From contig JBAWZA010000016.1 in NCBI GenBank assembly GCA_037143335.1, positions 14,889 through 78,888 of the forward strand: a DNA stretch of 64,000 bases, given 5' to 3'. A model generated the notes under the pieces. It was not told the origin of the DNA. It did not search any database and saw only the letters and a list, made by a program, of their open reading frames with translations. Positions 26,398 to 35,375 of the stretch are shown here, piece by piece (within the stretch, counting starts at the first letter, position 1; every line of letters starts with the position of its first letter). A program made the position numbers and the translations under genes. This DNA is from PALSA-1296 sp037143335. GTDB lineage: Bacteria; Bacteroidota; Ignavibacteria; Palsa-1295.

Positions 26398-27021
26398 ATG
26401 ATTATGAAAAAATATTTACTTCTCCTCATCGTTGCCGCCATGACATGCGCGGCTTCGGGTCTGGTTGCACAATCGCGGATTGCATTTATTGATGCGACAA
26501 AACTTTTGAAACGGATGCCCGAAGCGATTGACGCCGAGTCCAGACTCGATCAAATCGTCAACGGTTGGAATAAAGATCTTACTGATATGGAAGCCGACCT
26601 CAAACGAAAGAGCACTGACTTCGAAAAGAAAAAACTCATCATGGCAGATGCTGAACGCAGTGCGATCGAAATGGATATTACCGACCTCAAAAAACGCATT
26701 GACCAATTCCGTCAGGATAAATACGGAATGAGTGGCGAGCTCTACAAACAGCAGACTGAATTGATGAAGGGCGCGTACGAGAAATTCAACAAGGCACTCG
26801 AAGAAGCAGCTCAGGAGGGAAAGTACGATTATGTGTTCGATCGCAACGCAAACGACCACTCGATTCTCTACACGAATGCAAAATTTGATTTGACGCTACC
26901 TGTTGCAAAAAAGTTAGGACTTGAGACCAGCGATATTTTCTCCATTCCACTAGTCAATACTCCGCTCAATCCGAGTAAACCAAATGGTTCAACGCAAACC
27001 CCTCCACCCCAGCCTCATTAA
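26398..27021 (+). CDS. Skp/OmpH-type periplasmic chaperone, copy 2
   Basis: A 207-residue second OmpH/Skp-family chaperone. The signal peptide (MIMKKYLLLLIVAAMTCAAS) ends GLVAQ; ATG 26404 is an alternative start. The mature start RIAFIDATKLLKRMPEA matches the family, followed by a long helix-rich region (to ~150) and the closing YDYVFDRNANDHSILYTNAKFDLT. The last ~25 residues are Pro/Asn/Thr-rich and extend beyond the usual family end. It is 18 bases from lpxD, so the two are probably cotranscribed. This skp-lpxD linkage is widespread in Gram-negative bacteria and ties outer-membrane protein folding to lipid A synthesis. Confidence 0.9.
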   Translation: MIMKKYLLLLIVAAMTCAASGLVAQSRIAFIDATKLLKRMPEAIDAESRLDQIVNGWNKDLTDMEADLKRKSTDFEKKKLIMADAERSAIEMDITDLKKRIDQFRQDKYGMSGELYKQQTELMKGAYEKFNKALEEAAQEGKYDYVFDRNANDHSILYTNAKFDLTLPVAKKLGLETSDIFSIPLVNTPLNPSKPNGSTQTPPPQPH

Positions 27022-27048
27022 GTCACACACTAATTTTCTTTGCTCTCA

Positions 27049-28035
27049 ATGACACTCCACGAACTCGCTAAGCAACTTGATGCTCGCATTGAGCGGGGAA
27101 GTGGTAAGGAAGAAATTTCATCTGTCGAGGCGATTGGCGAGGCGCGTGCAGGATCGGTTTGTTTTATCTCGAATCCATCGTATGAAAAATATCTCTCTAC
27201 AACACAAGCATCGGCGGTAATTATTTCGGAGGCTTTGGTTGTAACAGAGAATGTATCAACGCCTGCTCTTCTCAGAACCCCTAACCCGTACGTTGCCTTT
27301 GCACGAGCTATAGAATTATTCAATCCTCGCAAGGATATGTTTGTGCCGAAGGTGCATCCTTCAGCCGTTATTAGTCCATCAGCAAAGTTGCATGAGTCCG
27401 TAGGAATCGGTGCGCATGTATATGTGGGCGAGGATGTAACGATTGGAGAAGGTTCTGCTATTCATCCGGGTGCAGTAATCTACGATAATACGGTAATCGG
27501 AAGGCATGTCGTCATCGGAGCAGGCAGTGTGATTGGCTTTGATGGATTCGGCTACGCAGCGACTTCCGAGAAAACATTCACGAAGATTCCGCAAATCGGA
27601 AATGTCATAATCGAGGATGATGTTGAGATCGGCGCATTGTGTACTATTGATAGAGCGACGCTGAATCATACTATTATACATCGAGGTGTGAAGCTTGATA
27701 ACTTGGTGCATATTGCTCATAACGTCGAGATCGGTGAAGATACCGTCATCGCAGCGCAGACAGGTATCTCCGGTTCAGCAAAAATCGGCAAGCGTAATCA
27801 AATAGCGGGACAGGTAGGAATGATTGGGCATATTACGATTGCTGATGACGTTACCATCATCGCGCAATCCGGAGTTTCAAAAGCAATTACAAAATCGGGC
27901 ACATACTTTGGTGCACCAGCAAAGGAATTTCGAGCCGCACTCCGACAAGAAGGAGCGCTTGCACAATTGCCCGAGCTTCTGCAACGTGTCAGAGAACTCG
28001 AAGAAAAAATTCGCATACTTGAAGGACATTCATAA
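27049..28035 (+). CDS. lpxD: UDP-3-O-acylglucosamine N-acyltransferase LpxD
   Basis: LpxD adds the second 3-hydroxyacyl chain to UDP-3-O-acylglucosamine in lipid A synthesis, in the cytoplasm. I start at ATG 27049, which gives 328 residues; a TTG at 27040 also exists. The N-terminal uridine-binding domain has VEAIGEARAGSVCFISNP. A long left-handed beta-helix of hexapeptide repeats (~110-300) follows, e.g. GIGAHVYVGEDVTIGEG and GHVVIGAGSVIGFDGFGYA. LVHIAHNVEIGEDTVIAAQTG carries the catalytic His (~ NxVHIAHN). The C-terminal helix ends RVRELEEKIRILEG. It sits downstream of ompH copy 2 and upstream of a crotonase-family gene. Confidence 0.96.
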   Translation: MTLHELAKQLDARIERGSGKEEISSVEAIGEARAGSVCFISNPSYEKYLSTTQASAVIISEALVVTENVSTPALLRTPNPYVAFARAIELFNPRKDMFVPKVHPSAVISPSAKLHESVGIGAHVYVGEDVTIGEGSAIHPGAVIYDNTVIGRHVVIGAGSVIGFDGFGYAATSEKTFTKIPQIGNVIIEDDVEIGALCTIDRATLNHTIIHRGVKLDNLVHIAHNVEIGEDTVIAAQTGISGSAKIGKRNQIAGQVGMIGHITIADDVTIIAQSGVSKAITKSGTYFGAPAKEFRAALRQEGALAQLPELLQRVRELEEKIRILEGHS

Positions 28036-28063
28036 TTCCTTCTTAAGAGAAAACATATTTTCC

Positions 28064-28864
28064 ATGTCAGAACAATCTATAGCATACCAAACCCTTACGT
28101 CATCAATCGAAGAACGTGTTGCTCGAATAACAATTAATCGCCCCGAAAAACTGAACGCACTCAGTTCAGCGGTGCTTGATGATCTCCGTCACCTTGTCAC
28201 CGATCTTCGAGAGCGCGATGATGTGCGAGTTGTTGTGATTACCGGTTCAGGTGAGAAAGCATTTGTTGCCGGAGCTGACATTGGCGAACTTGCCGCTCTT
28301 AATGATATCGATGAAGGAAGAGAATTTGCGCAGAACGGACAGGCTGTTTTTAGCTTGATCGAGTCATCACCCAAACCATTTATCGCGGCAGTCAATGGTT
28401 TCGCTCTCGGCGGCGGATGCGAGCTTGCACTCGCTTGCCACATTCGTATTTGTTCGGAGAATGCAAAGTTCGGTCAACCAGAAGTGAATCTCGGCATTAT
28501 CCCAGGTTATGGTGGTACTCAGCGACTCACTCGCGTTCTTGGCAGAACTCTTGCGACCGACCTCATTCTAACCGGTAGGCAGATGGACGCCCGCGAAGCG
28601 CTCGAGCAAGGATTAGTCGCACGCGTTGTGGCGCAAGCAGAATTACTTTCCACAGCAACACAGATGGCTCAGACAATTGCCGCCAAAGCTCCGCTTGCCA
28701 TTAGCGCTGCACTCGAATGTATTGTGGAAGGAATTGACGAATCTATCGAAGAAGGGCTTGGACGTGAGGCTGATCGTTTTGCACACCTCACCACTTCATC
28801 GGATTTCCATGAGGGAACAACAGCTTTTCTGGAAAAGCGAAAAGCTAACTTTGAAGGTAAATAA
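28064..28864 (+). CDS. Enoyl-CoA hydratase/isomerase family protein
   Basis: A 266-residue crotonase-family enzyme, probably hydrating short-chain 2-enoyl-CoA in beta-oxidation or a related CoA pathway. I start at ATG 28064; the frame extends upstream to 27824, but that part overlaps lpxD. Signature motifs are NRPEKLNALS, VVVITGSGEKAFVAGADIGEL (oxyanion-hole region), NGFALGGGCELALACHIRI, and LGIIPGYGGTQRLTRVLG, which holds the second catalytic Glu-type region. MSEQSIAY is a plausible N-terminus. It starts 28 bases after lpxD, so it may be in that operon. The exact substrate is not determinable from sequence. Confidence 0.93.
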   Translation: MSEQSIAYQTLTSSIEERVARITINRPEKLNALSSAVLDDLRHLVTDLRERDDVRVVVITGSGEKAFVAGADIGELAALNDIDEGREFAQNGQAVFSLIESSPKPFIAAVNGFALGGGCELALACHIRICSENAKFGQPEVNLGIIPGYGGTQRLTRVLGRTLATDLILTGRQMDAREALEQGLVARVVAQAELLSTATQMAQTIAAKAPLAISAALECIVEGIDESIEEGLGREADRFAHLTTSSDFHEGTTAFLEKRKANFEGK

Positions 28865-28902
28865 ATTATTTTGACCCCAATAGATTCTAGAAAATTTTCC
28901 CG

Positions 28903-30033
28903 ATGGTTCGGACGGACTTAGAACAATACTACGCACTCTACCTCATTCCCGGGATCGGAGCCAAGCGTCTCCTCGCATTATCTGAGTATTTCGGAGGAGT
29001 TCAGACAGCGTTCACAGCGAGCAAATCACAGTTGGCAAATGTCTCGGGTATCTCCAAGCAACTTGCTGATGATATAGCCACTCTGCGTACGCAGATGCAT
29101 GACGTTGCCGCTCAAGAGATTGAGTCGCTACCTGATGATGTAGCAATCATTACGTACTTTGACTCAGAATTCCCCGACCAACTCAAACACATCTACCAAC
29201 CGCCGGCAATTCTTTTTGTCCGAGGAAATATCAGCCTACTCAAATCCGAGAAAAATCTTGCTATCATTGGCTCGCGCAAAATGACAGACTATGGCAAGCG
29301 CATCACCAAAGAACTCGGCAGTTCATTTGCCTCTCACGGTGTTGTTGTCACAAGTGGCTTTGCAACGGGAGTTGATACCTGTGCACACGAATCAGTCTTT
29401 GAGGCAGGCGGCGAAACGATAGGCGTGCTCGGCTCTGGCATTGATGTCCTCTATCCAGCATCAAATAAAAATTTTGCCAAACGGCTTCTTGAATCAGGAA
29501 GAGGAGCGATTGTTTCTGAACTCCCCCCTGGCGCACCACCAGAGGCAAAAAATTTCCCGTGGCGTAATCGCATCGTTAGCGGAATGACGAAGGCAAGTAT
29601 TATAATAGAGAGTGAAGAGAAAGGTGGCTCGATGATTACTGCCTCGCTCGCACTCGATCAAGGCAGGGATATCTTTGCCCTACCCGGCGATGTCACCCGC
29701 CCCATGAGCCAAGGACCGAATTTATTGATCTATGAAAGCCGAGCACGGCTTTTTCGAACGTCCCAGGACATACTTGAAGTATTAGGCTGGGTCGCCAAGC
29801 CAGGCTCATTCCGCCAGAGCCAGAAGCGTCAAGCCTCGACAAGACCCGAACTTAATGCTGGTGAGAAGAAAATCATGGCTATCTTGGACGAAGCGGGTGA
29901 GGCACTCCATATTGATGCAATTGTCGAGCGCACGGGGTTGGAAGTGCAAGATGCGTTGGTGAGATTACTGGAGTTGGAATTCAAGGATATAGTGCGTCAA
30001 ATGGCAGGAAAACACTTCTCGAGCATTTTTTAA
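28903..30033 (+). CDS. dprA: DNA-processing protein DprA
   Basis: DprA protects incoming single-stranded DNA and loads RecA during natural transformation. The 376-residue protein has an N-terminal SAM-like helix bundle (LYLIPGIGAKRLLALSEYFGG), a central Rossmann-like domain (LAIIGSRKMTDYGKRIT, TSGFATGVDTCAHESVFEAG, IGVLGSGIDVLYPASNK, FPWRNRIVSGM, ALDQGRDIFALPGDVT, QGPNLLI) and a C-terminal winged-helix DML1-like domain (~310-376). All core motifs are intact and the length is typical. It follows the crotonase gene by 38 bases. The gene alone does not prove competence. Confidence 0.95.
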   Translation: MVRTDLEQYYALYLIPGIGAKRLLALSEYFGGVQTAFTASKSQLANVSGISKQLADDIATLRTQMHDVAAQEIESLPDDVAIITYFDSEFPDQLKHIYQPPAILFVRGNISLLKSEKNLAIIGSRKMTDYGKRITKELGSSFASHGVVVTSGFATGVDTCAHESVFEAGGETIGVLGSGIDVLYPASNKNFAKRLLESGRGAIVSELPPGAPPEAKNFPWRNRIVSGMTKASIIIESEEKGGSMITASLALDQGRDIFALPGDVTRPMSQGPNLLIYESRARLFRTSQDILEVLGWVAKPGSFRQSQKRQASTRPELNAGEKKIMAILDEAGEALHIDAIVERTGLEVQDALVRLLELEFKDIVRQMAGKHFSSIF

Positions 30034-30090
30034 AAGATTTTTTGAAAATAATGTGTAACCTTTTGGACTTTCAAACGACTTTTAAAGGTG

Positions 30091-30114
30091 AGGGGAAAGT
30101 TTTTCGTATTTTAG
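30091..30114 (+). promoter_or_regulatory. Candidate promoter of giant T9SS gene 1
   Basis: GGGGAAAG near 30092-30099, TTCG, then TATTTTAG (30107-30114), close to the -7 consensus TAnnTTTG. The expected -33 TTTG is not clear. The 5' leader to ATG 30287 would be ~172 bases. The layout matches the block before the gene at 48528. Confidence 0.4.
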
Positions 30115-30286
30115 TATTCCAGAATTGAGCAAAAAGTACCAAATTCTTCGAATTTGCGTTGTTTTGGGCATTTTGGGTTACGGGGACAGTAAACCGCTCC
30201 TTAGGGGAGGTCTTAAGGTGAGGGTTGTGTCCGAGTGTTTGTTGTGAACCCCTACGTTTTATTTATTAACTAACTATATCAATACG

Positions 30287-33200
30287 ATGAAAAATCGGAT
30301 ACTCTCTATCGCATTTCTTGCGCTCGTGAGTTTGATGCTTTTCGGAGCAAAGAACTCGTTCGCGCAAAATCGCCGCGGTGAGCCGAACGTCTTAGCCACC
30401 GGCTACTATGTCGTTGACTCAGATGATAACGCACCACTTCCGTGGCGTCCGAACTACTTCTTCATTGATACGCTCTATCAGCCATTCAGCTGGTATCGTA
30501 TTAAAAGCGGTCCGCGCCAGAATTTTCCTGGTGATAGACCGTGGCATTTCTTTTATAACCCGCTCAACGGATTTACTCCAGCCGCTATTGCAGCAATGGA
30601 TACCGTAAACGATTGTATGGCAGGTCCGATCCCTACGGGATTCCCACCAGCCACACCTTTCGACTTTTATGGTTTGCCATTCGATAGCTTGTTCATTTCG
30701 TCGAACGGCTATATCGGCTTCCGTCCTTTTGCTGAGGCAACTGCTGGTAACCCACCGCTTTATTGCAATCATAACTTTCCCGATTACAAAAACGGGTTAA
30801 GCACAATTCCTCCTGCAACGATTGGCGCATTGTTCTGCGATGCTGATTTCCGTCCAAATGGAGATTCAACGAAGGTCTATATTCGTACAAGCCCAGGCGT
30901 AGATTCTTTCTTCGTCAGCTACTTCAACCTTCGCTTGAATCCTACGGGAAATAACAATATTGAAAACGGTAGTGGACGTGATAAGCTCTTCATCAAGAAG
31001 TTGCAGATCGTTTTTACCCGTATTGACTCGAGCATTCAGATCAACTACGGACCGTTCTCCGGAGCTGTTCAAGGATTCCCACCAGTACAGGCATACCGTA
31101 TTTTCCAACGTAACGCTTCTATCGGACTTATCAATAGTGCCAGAACAGAAGCAACGTCTGTAAACTACGGATCGCACTCTGGTAAGGGTCGTTGGGATGC
31201 TATTAACGCAACCTGCCGCTCTTGTAACAAAGACTTCCGTCAGGCTGGTCAGTTCGCTGTGAAGTTCAAAAGATGGCACAACGTTGTTCGCGCCATCTCT
31301 GTAGATTTCCCAACCAGAAACTTTGAGGTTTGCTTGAGCACAACGCTTAACCCAACCGCTACTTTCCAATGGATTGGTAACTACGATATCACTAACACTC
31401 TGACACCACAGGCTTTCAAGGTGAAGTTCCAGATTCGTAACGCTGTTACAGGTGTTGCTGTTTATGGACGTACGTACCTTACTCCTGTCTTCACAACCGC
31501 TGGGCAGAAGCTCAGCACCAAGGTTGGTGATTTCGCTCCATACGTAACGAACCCATACATCTTGAATGAACTAGGTACATTCAACGCATGTGCTATTGCT
31601 ACATCGTATGATGGAAGCGATAACTACATCGGTGACCAATGGCCGTTCGATGATACTGTCTGTGTCCAGATCTATGGAATTCGTGTAACAGCGCTTCCAT
31701 TTAACGATCCATCAGATAACTACTCGATCACACCTAAAGGCAACATTCCTGATCAACAGAAATGGGTTGCTATCGGCGCGACTGTAGAAGATGGAGACGC
31801 AGTAACATTCGATCCTCCTCCACCAAGGTACGATGCTGCTTCAGGTGGTGTTGGTGGTGCAGGTCTTCATGATCCTGTTATTCACTTAGATCGTCAGGAT
31901 ATTGATGGTAATTCATACCCAGCTCCTAAGCAGGGTGATACACTCAGATCATTCCCATTCAACCTTCAAGGTCAGACGAAAGCTGCTCTTGCTTTCAGCT
32001 ACCAAAGAGCTGGACAGCTCCAGTACCCTTGGTTCTGGGATTCGCAAACGTTGTTGGGACCTGAAGCAACAGTATTGGATCTGAATAATGGTTTAGTTCT
32101 TGCTGGTGATTCGATGATCATTGACTTCAAGAACCCTAGTGCTCCTGCATGTAATCCAGGCGCATCTTGGACACGTGTTGGTGGTGTTGATGGTGGTAAC
32201 GACTTTGAATTCCATAAATTCTCTGTCCGTCTTGATCAGTTCACGACACCAACATTCAATTATTTCACGAATGCATTCCGTTTCCGTCTTCGCTTAAAGG
32301 CTTCGGATAACGGTAACTATCCACCGGATGATGATGCTGACGATTGGTATATTGACAACATCTCGTTGCAAGTACCTCGTAAGCCAGAGATCGAAGTAAT
32401 GTGGGTTCGCGTAGTATCGCCATACACTCACATTCCTCCATCACAGGCTGTAGCATTACCAATCTATGTTCACGTTGCTAATAATTCAACGGACGTAGCA
32501 ATTGCATTCCCAATTCGTGTTCAGATTTTGGATCCGAATGGTAGCACAGTTTACTGGGCACTACAAACCGTTACATCATTACGTGGCGGTACAGATTCGA
32601 CAGTACTTATGCCGAACTGGAATGCTCAGAGTTCAACAGCTGGCGGAACGTTCACTATCCATGCGTTCTTAGCTTCAAGCTCTTATGATTCTTATACACA
32701 AGATAACGGAACATTCACTCAGTTCTTCCTTGATGTCGGTACTCCTGGTGATCCACCTGAATTCGCTTTGGACGATGGTTCAAACGATTTCCCAGGTCTT
32801 GTTCAGCAGACTGGTACAGGCGTAGGATTTAATAATAATTCTGCAAGCTTGGCGATGAAATTCCGTTTGTCAGTGAAGGACACCATGTTCGGTGTTAGAG
32901 TGTACTTCGGTAACGCTAACCAATCACCTGATGCTATCAGATTAACAGTTCTCAAAGGCAGCCCGAATAGTGCTGTACCTACTTGCGACACTGTATTTGG
33001 TGCTCAGATGGAAGACGTTCGTAAGGGACAGCTCTTTAACCAATACTGGTCATACTACTTCCCAACCCCTGTTGTACTTCCAGGCGGAAGCGGATCAGGT
33101 GCGGCACAGGGTGTGTACTGGGTATCACTTAGCCAGCTTGGTTTGGATAACATGAACCTCGGAGCTGATATTTCAAGAGGTGGTGGACACGTGACAAAGT

Positions 33201-34135
33201 CATCGTTAAACCGTTCTCTCGGAGTTCCTGTCTATCATGCGATGTACAATGACATCTATGGTACAAACATTGCACAGAATAACAACTTCGGTGATGTCTC
33301 TACATCATACGCAGTTGAGCGTACTGCCGGTAGTTGCGATTGGTCATTATGGATGCCATCCCAAGGTGGTTGGTGGCCGGGTAATGATGCTGCTACAGCA
33401 TCGCGTTACTATCTCTACTGGTCTGGTGCAGCTTGCGATGCTTGCGCACTGAACGTATGGGGTGGCATGAACTGGGGTGGAGCTGCGTACTTCCAGAACT
33501 TCGGAACATATAATCCTATGATCCGTCCGATGGTCAGCACAAGCCCAATGTTCCCTGTAAATTTCCTCTCACCACTTGCTGGTAAGGAAGTAAACGGAAC
33601 AGCAGTGCTTAACTGGACAACGGCTCAAGAGAAACAAAATTCTGGTTTCTATGTCGAGCGTCGCTTGGCATCTGAAACAGATGGTTTCTTCACGAAGCTC
33701 GGATTTGTTGAAGGTAAGGGTACATCAAACGTACAAAATGGTTATAGCTATACTGACCGCAAGGTTGAGCCTGGCACATATACCTATCGTTTGACACAGA
33801 TTGATCTCGACGGTGCTCAGCATCTCTCGAACTCAGTCAACGTTTCGATTGGATCTCCGAGCAGCTATGCTCTCGAGCAGAACCATCCGAACCCTTGCAC
33901 AACAACGAATATTGACTTCGCTCTGCCAGTTGCTGGTCAGACACATTTAATAGTCTTTAATGCTCTCGGACAGGCTGTTCGTACTCTTGTTGACGGTGAC
34001 GTCGCTGAGGGTTCACACAGCGTGAAGTTCGATGGTAAAGATGATGCAGGTAACGAATTAGCTTCTGGTAACTATATCTATAGACTCCAGAGTGGCGACT
34101 TCTCTGCAACTCGCAAAATGACAATTACGAAATAA
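30287..34135 (+). CDS. Giant secreted surface protein with T9SS tail (1282 aa)
   Basis: A 1282-residue extracellular protein. The signal peptide MKNRILSIAFLALVSLMLFG ends KNSFAQ. The long middle is beta-rich and Tyr/Asn/Pro-rich, with cysteines such as TCRSCNKDF and CDACALN and a segment SLFISSNGYIGFRPF-like that resembles nidogen-type or lectin-like openings. A FnIII-like unit (~1130-1195: LNWTTAQEKQNSGFYVERR, PGTYTYRLTQIDLDGAQH) precedes the T9SS tail: YALEQNHPNPCTTTNIDFAL, VFNALGQAVRTLVDG and LASGNYIYRLQ. It has a long leader, a strong terminator and codons biased to GGT/CGT/AAC, suggesting high expression. It is probably a major surface or S-layer-like protein; its function is not known. 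Confidence 0.88.
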   Translation: MKNRILSIAFLALVSLMLFGAKNSFAQNRRGEPNVLATGYYVVDSDDNAPLPWRPNYFFIDTLYQPFSWYRIKSGPRQNFPGDRPWHFFYNPLNGFTPAAIAAMDTVNDCMAGPIPTGFPPATPFDFYGLPFDSLFISSNGYIGFRPFAEATAGNPPLYCNHNFPDYKNGLSTIPPATIGALFCDADFRPNGDSTKVYIRTSPGVDSFFVSYFNLRLNPTGNNNIENGSGRDKLFIKKLQIVFTRIDSSIQINYGPFSGAVQGFPPVQAYRIFQRNASIGLINSARTEATSVNYGSHSGKGRWDAINATCRSCNKDFRQAGQFAVKFKRWHNVVRAISVDFPTRNFEVCLSTTLNPTATFQWIGNYDITNTLTPQAFKVKFQIRNAVTGVAVYGRTYLTPVFTTAGQKLSTKVGDFAPYVTNPYILNELGTFNACAIATSYDGSDNYIGDQWPFDDTVCVQIYGIRVTALPFNDPSDNYSITPKGNIPDQQKWVAIGATVEDGDAVTFDPPPPRYDAASGGVGGAGLHDPVIHLDRQDIDGNSYPAPKQGDTLRSFPFNLQGQTKAALAFSYQRAGQLQYPWFWDSQTLLGPEATVLDLNNGLVLAGDSMIIDFKNPSAPACNPGASWTRVGGVDGGNDFEFHKFSVRLDQFTTPTFNYFTNAFRFRLRLKASDNGNYPPDDDADDWYIDNISLQVPRKPEIEVMWVRVVSPYTHIPPSQAVALPIYVHVANNSTDVAIAFPIRVQILDPNGSTVYWALQTVTSLRGGTDSTVLMPNWNAQSSTAGGTFTIHAFLASSSYDSYTQDNGTFTQFFLDVGTPGDPPEFALDDGSNDFPGLVQQTGTGVGFNNNSASLAMKFRLSVKDTMFGVRVYFGNANQSPDAIRLTVLKGSPNSAVPTCDTVFGAQMEDVRKGQLFNQYWSYYFPTPVVLPGGSGSGAAQGVYWVSLSQLGLDNMNLGADISRGGGHVTKSSLNRSLGVPVYHAMYNDIYGTNIAQNNNFGDVSTSYAVERTAGSCDWSLWMPSQGGWWPGNDAATASRYYLYWSGAACDACALNVWGGMNWGGAAYFQNFGTYNPMIRPMVSTSPMFPVNFLSPLAGKEVNGTAVLNWTTAQEKQNSGFYVERRLASETDGFFTKLGFVEGKGTSNVQNGYSYTDRKVEPGTYTYRLTQIDLDGAQHLSNSVNVSIGSPSSYALEQNHPNPCTTTNIDFALPVAGQTHLIVFNALGQAVRTLVDGDVAEGSHSVKFDGKDDAGNELASGNYIYRLQSGDFSATRKMTITK

Positions 34136-34157
34136 GTAAGGTCATCGTTGTATTTCA

Positions 34158-34194
34158 AGAACCCCTGTCAGTGATGACAGGGGTTCTTTTTTTT
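34158..34194 (+). terminator. Strong intrinsic terminator after giant T9SS gene 1
   Basis: AGAACCCCTGTCA (34158-34170), loop GTGA, TGACAGGGGTTCT (34175-34187), then seven T. A 13-bp perfect stem. Confidence 0.95.
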
Positions 34195-34244
34195 GGTAAC
34201 TTCTTTTCGCGTCGTCCGTAGTTCAATCTTTACTTTTATCGCCT

Positions 34245-35306
34245 ATGAAAATATTTTTCTTTTTGGTCTTTCTTGCACTCGCATCACCGTATTCCGCAAT
34301 AGCACAATTTGGTACGGGCGAAGTACACCTGCCTTACGAAAGTCAAAAGGCATCGATCTCTCAGACAATTGGCATCACTGATATTGAGGTAGTCTATCAC
34401 CGCCCGGCAGTGAAGGGTAGAAAAATTTGGGGTGAGCTTGTTCCTTATAATAGTGGCACATCAATTCCGTGGAGAGGCGGAGCGAATGAGAATACTACGA
34501 TCACATTCTCATCGGATGTTGCAATAGAAGGCAAAGCATTGGCTGCCGGTACCTACGGATTACATTTTCTTCCATATGAAAAAGAGTGGACTGTGATCTT
34601 TTCAAAGAACTCCACATCATGGGGAAGTTTTTCGTATAACAAAGACGAGGATGCACTCCGTGTGACCGTAAAACCTCAGCTTGCGGAGTTTGAGGAATAT
34701 CTGAAATATGAATTTATGAATCCAAAGCCAGCCTCAACTATGCTCCAATTACATTGGGAGAAGCTTGCTGTTCCTATTCGTATTGATGTCAACACTCATG
34801 AGGTAGTGCTTGCGAATATCCGGAAAGAGCTTCGGAATTCTGTTGGATTTACGTGGCGAGGATATAATTCCGCCGCAAGTTATTGTGCCGATGAAAATAT
34901 CAACCTCGAAGAAGGGCTGGCGTGGGCAAAGCGCTCCGTGTCAAGCGAAGAGAATTTTGATGGACTTCAGACACTCGCTCAACTTCAAGAAAAATTAGGA
35001 ATGAAAGACGAAGCGGATAAAACAAGGGACCGTGCAATGCAAATCGCAAAACCATTGGAGATTCATACCTTCGCAAGGCAGCTCTTAACTCAGAAAAAGA
35101 TTGATGAAGCCATGAAGTACTTCGAGTATAACCTCAAGAAGAACCCCGATCAATGGTTTGTCTATTCAGGCATCGCTCGTGGCTATGAAGCCAAAGGGGA
35201 TCTGAAAGCTGCAATAGAGAATATGAAGTTAGCCCTTGAAAAAGCTCCTGAAGCAAATAAGGCGAATATCTCGGGAGTGTTGAAGCAGTGGCAAAGTAGA
35301 ATGTAG
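34245..35306 (+). CDS. DUF2911 protein with C-terminal TPR region
   Basis: A 353-residue exported protein. After a signal peptide (to ~21, ending SAIAQ) comes a DUF2911 domain (~30-185): QKASISQTIGITDIEVVYHRP, GRKIWGELVPY, WRGGANENTTI and AAGTYGLHFLPYEKEW. Residues ~215-353 form three or so TPR-like helix pairs (EEGLAWAKRSVS, TLAQLQEKLGMKDEADK, AMKYFEYNLKKNPDQWFVYSGIARGYEAKGDL). Such fusions are known in Bacteroidota and are taken as periplasmic or outer-membrane scaffold proteins; the exact role of DUF2911 is unknown. It follows the giant T9SS gene after its terminator. Confidence 0.88.
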   Translation: MKIFFFLVFLALASPYSAIAQFGTGEVHLPYESQKASISQTIGITDIEVVYHRPAVKGRKIWGELVPYNSGTSIPWRGGANENTTITFSSDVAIEGKALAAGTYGLHFLPYEKEWTVIFSKNSTSWGSFSYNKDEDALRVTVKPQLAEFEEYLKYEFMNPKPASTMLQLHWEKLAVPIRIDVNTHEVVLANIRKELRNSVGFTWRGYNSAASYCADENINLEEGLAWAKRSVSSEENFDGLQTLAQLQEKLGMKDEADKTRDRAMQIAKPLEIHTFARQLLTQKKIDEAMKYFEYNLKKNPDQWFVYSGIARGYEAKGDLKAAIENMKLALEKAPEANKANISGVLKQWQSRM

Positions 35307-35344
35307 AGAATTATTGATTCAGTTCGGCAATCAAATGTAAGGGA

Positions 35345-35361
35345 ACTAAACAGTGTTCAGT
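35345..35361 (+). promoter_or_regulatory. Candidate TetR operator, site 1
   Basis: ACTAAACA-G-TGTTCAGT is a 17-bp near-perfect palindrome (7 of 8 arm positions pair) ending 14 bases before the tetR start codon. A second copy with 15 of 17 identical bases overlaps the start of the TonB-receptor gene at 35996. This is how an autoregulating TetR protein and its target are often arranged. Confidence 0.55.
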
Positions 35362-35375
35362 TTGTTATCATCGTT

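Noticed and set aside
27824..28063. N-terminal extension of the enoyl-CoA hydratase frame
   Set aside because: It overlaps the 3' end of lpxD in another frame; ATG 28064 gives a standard-length enzyme.
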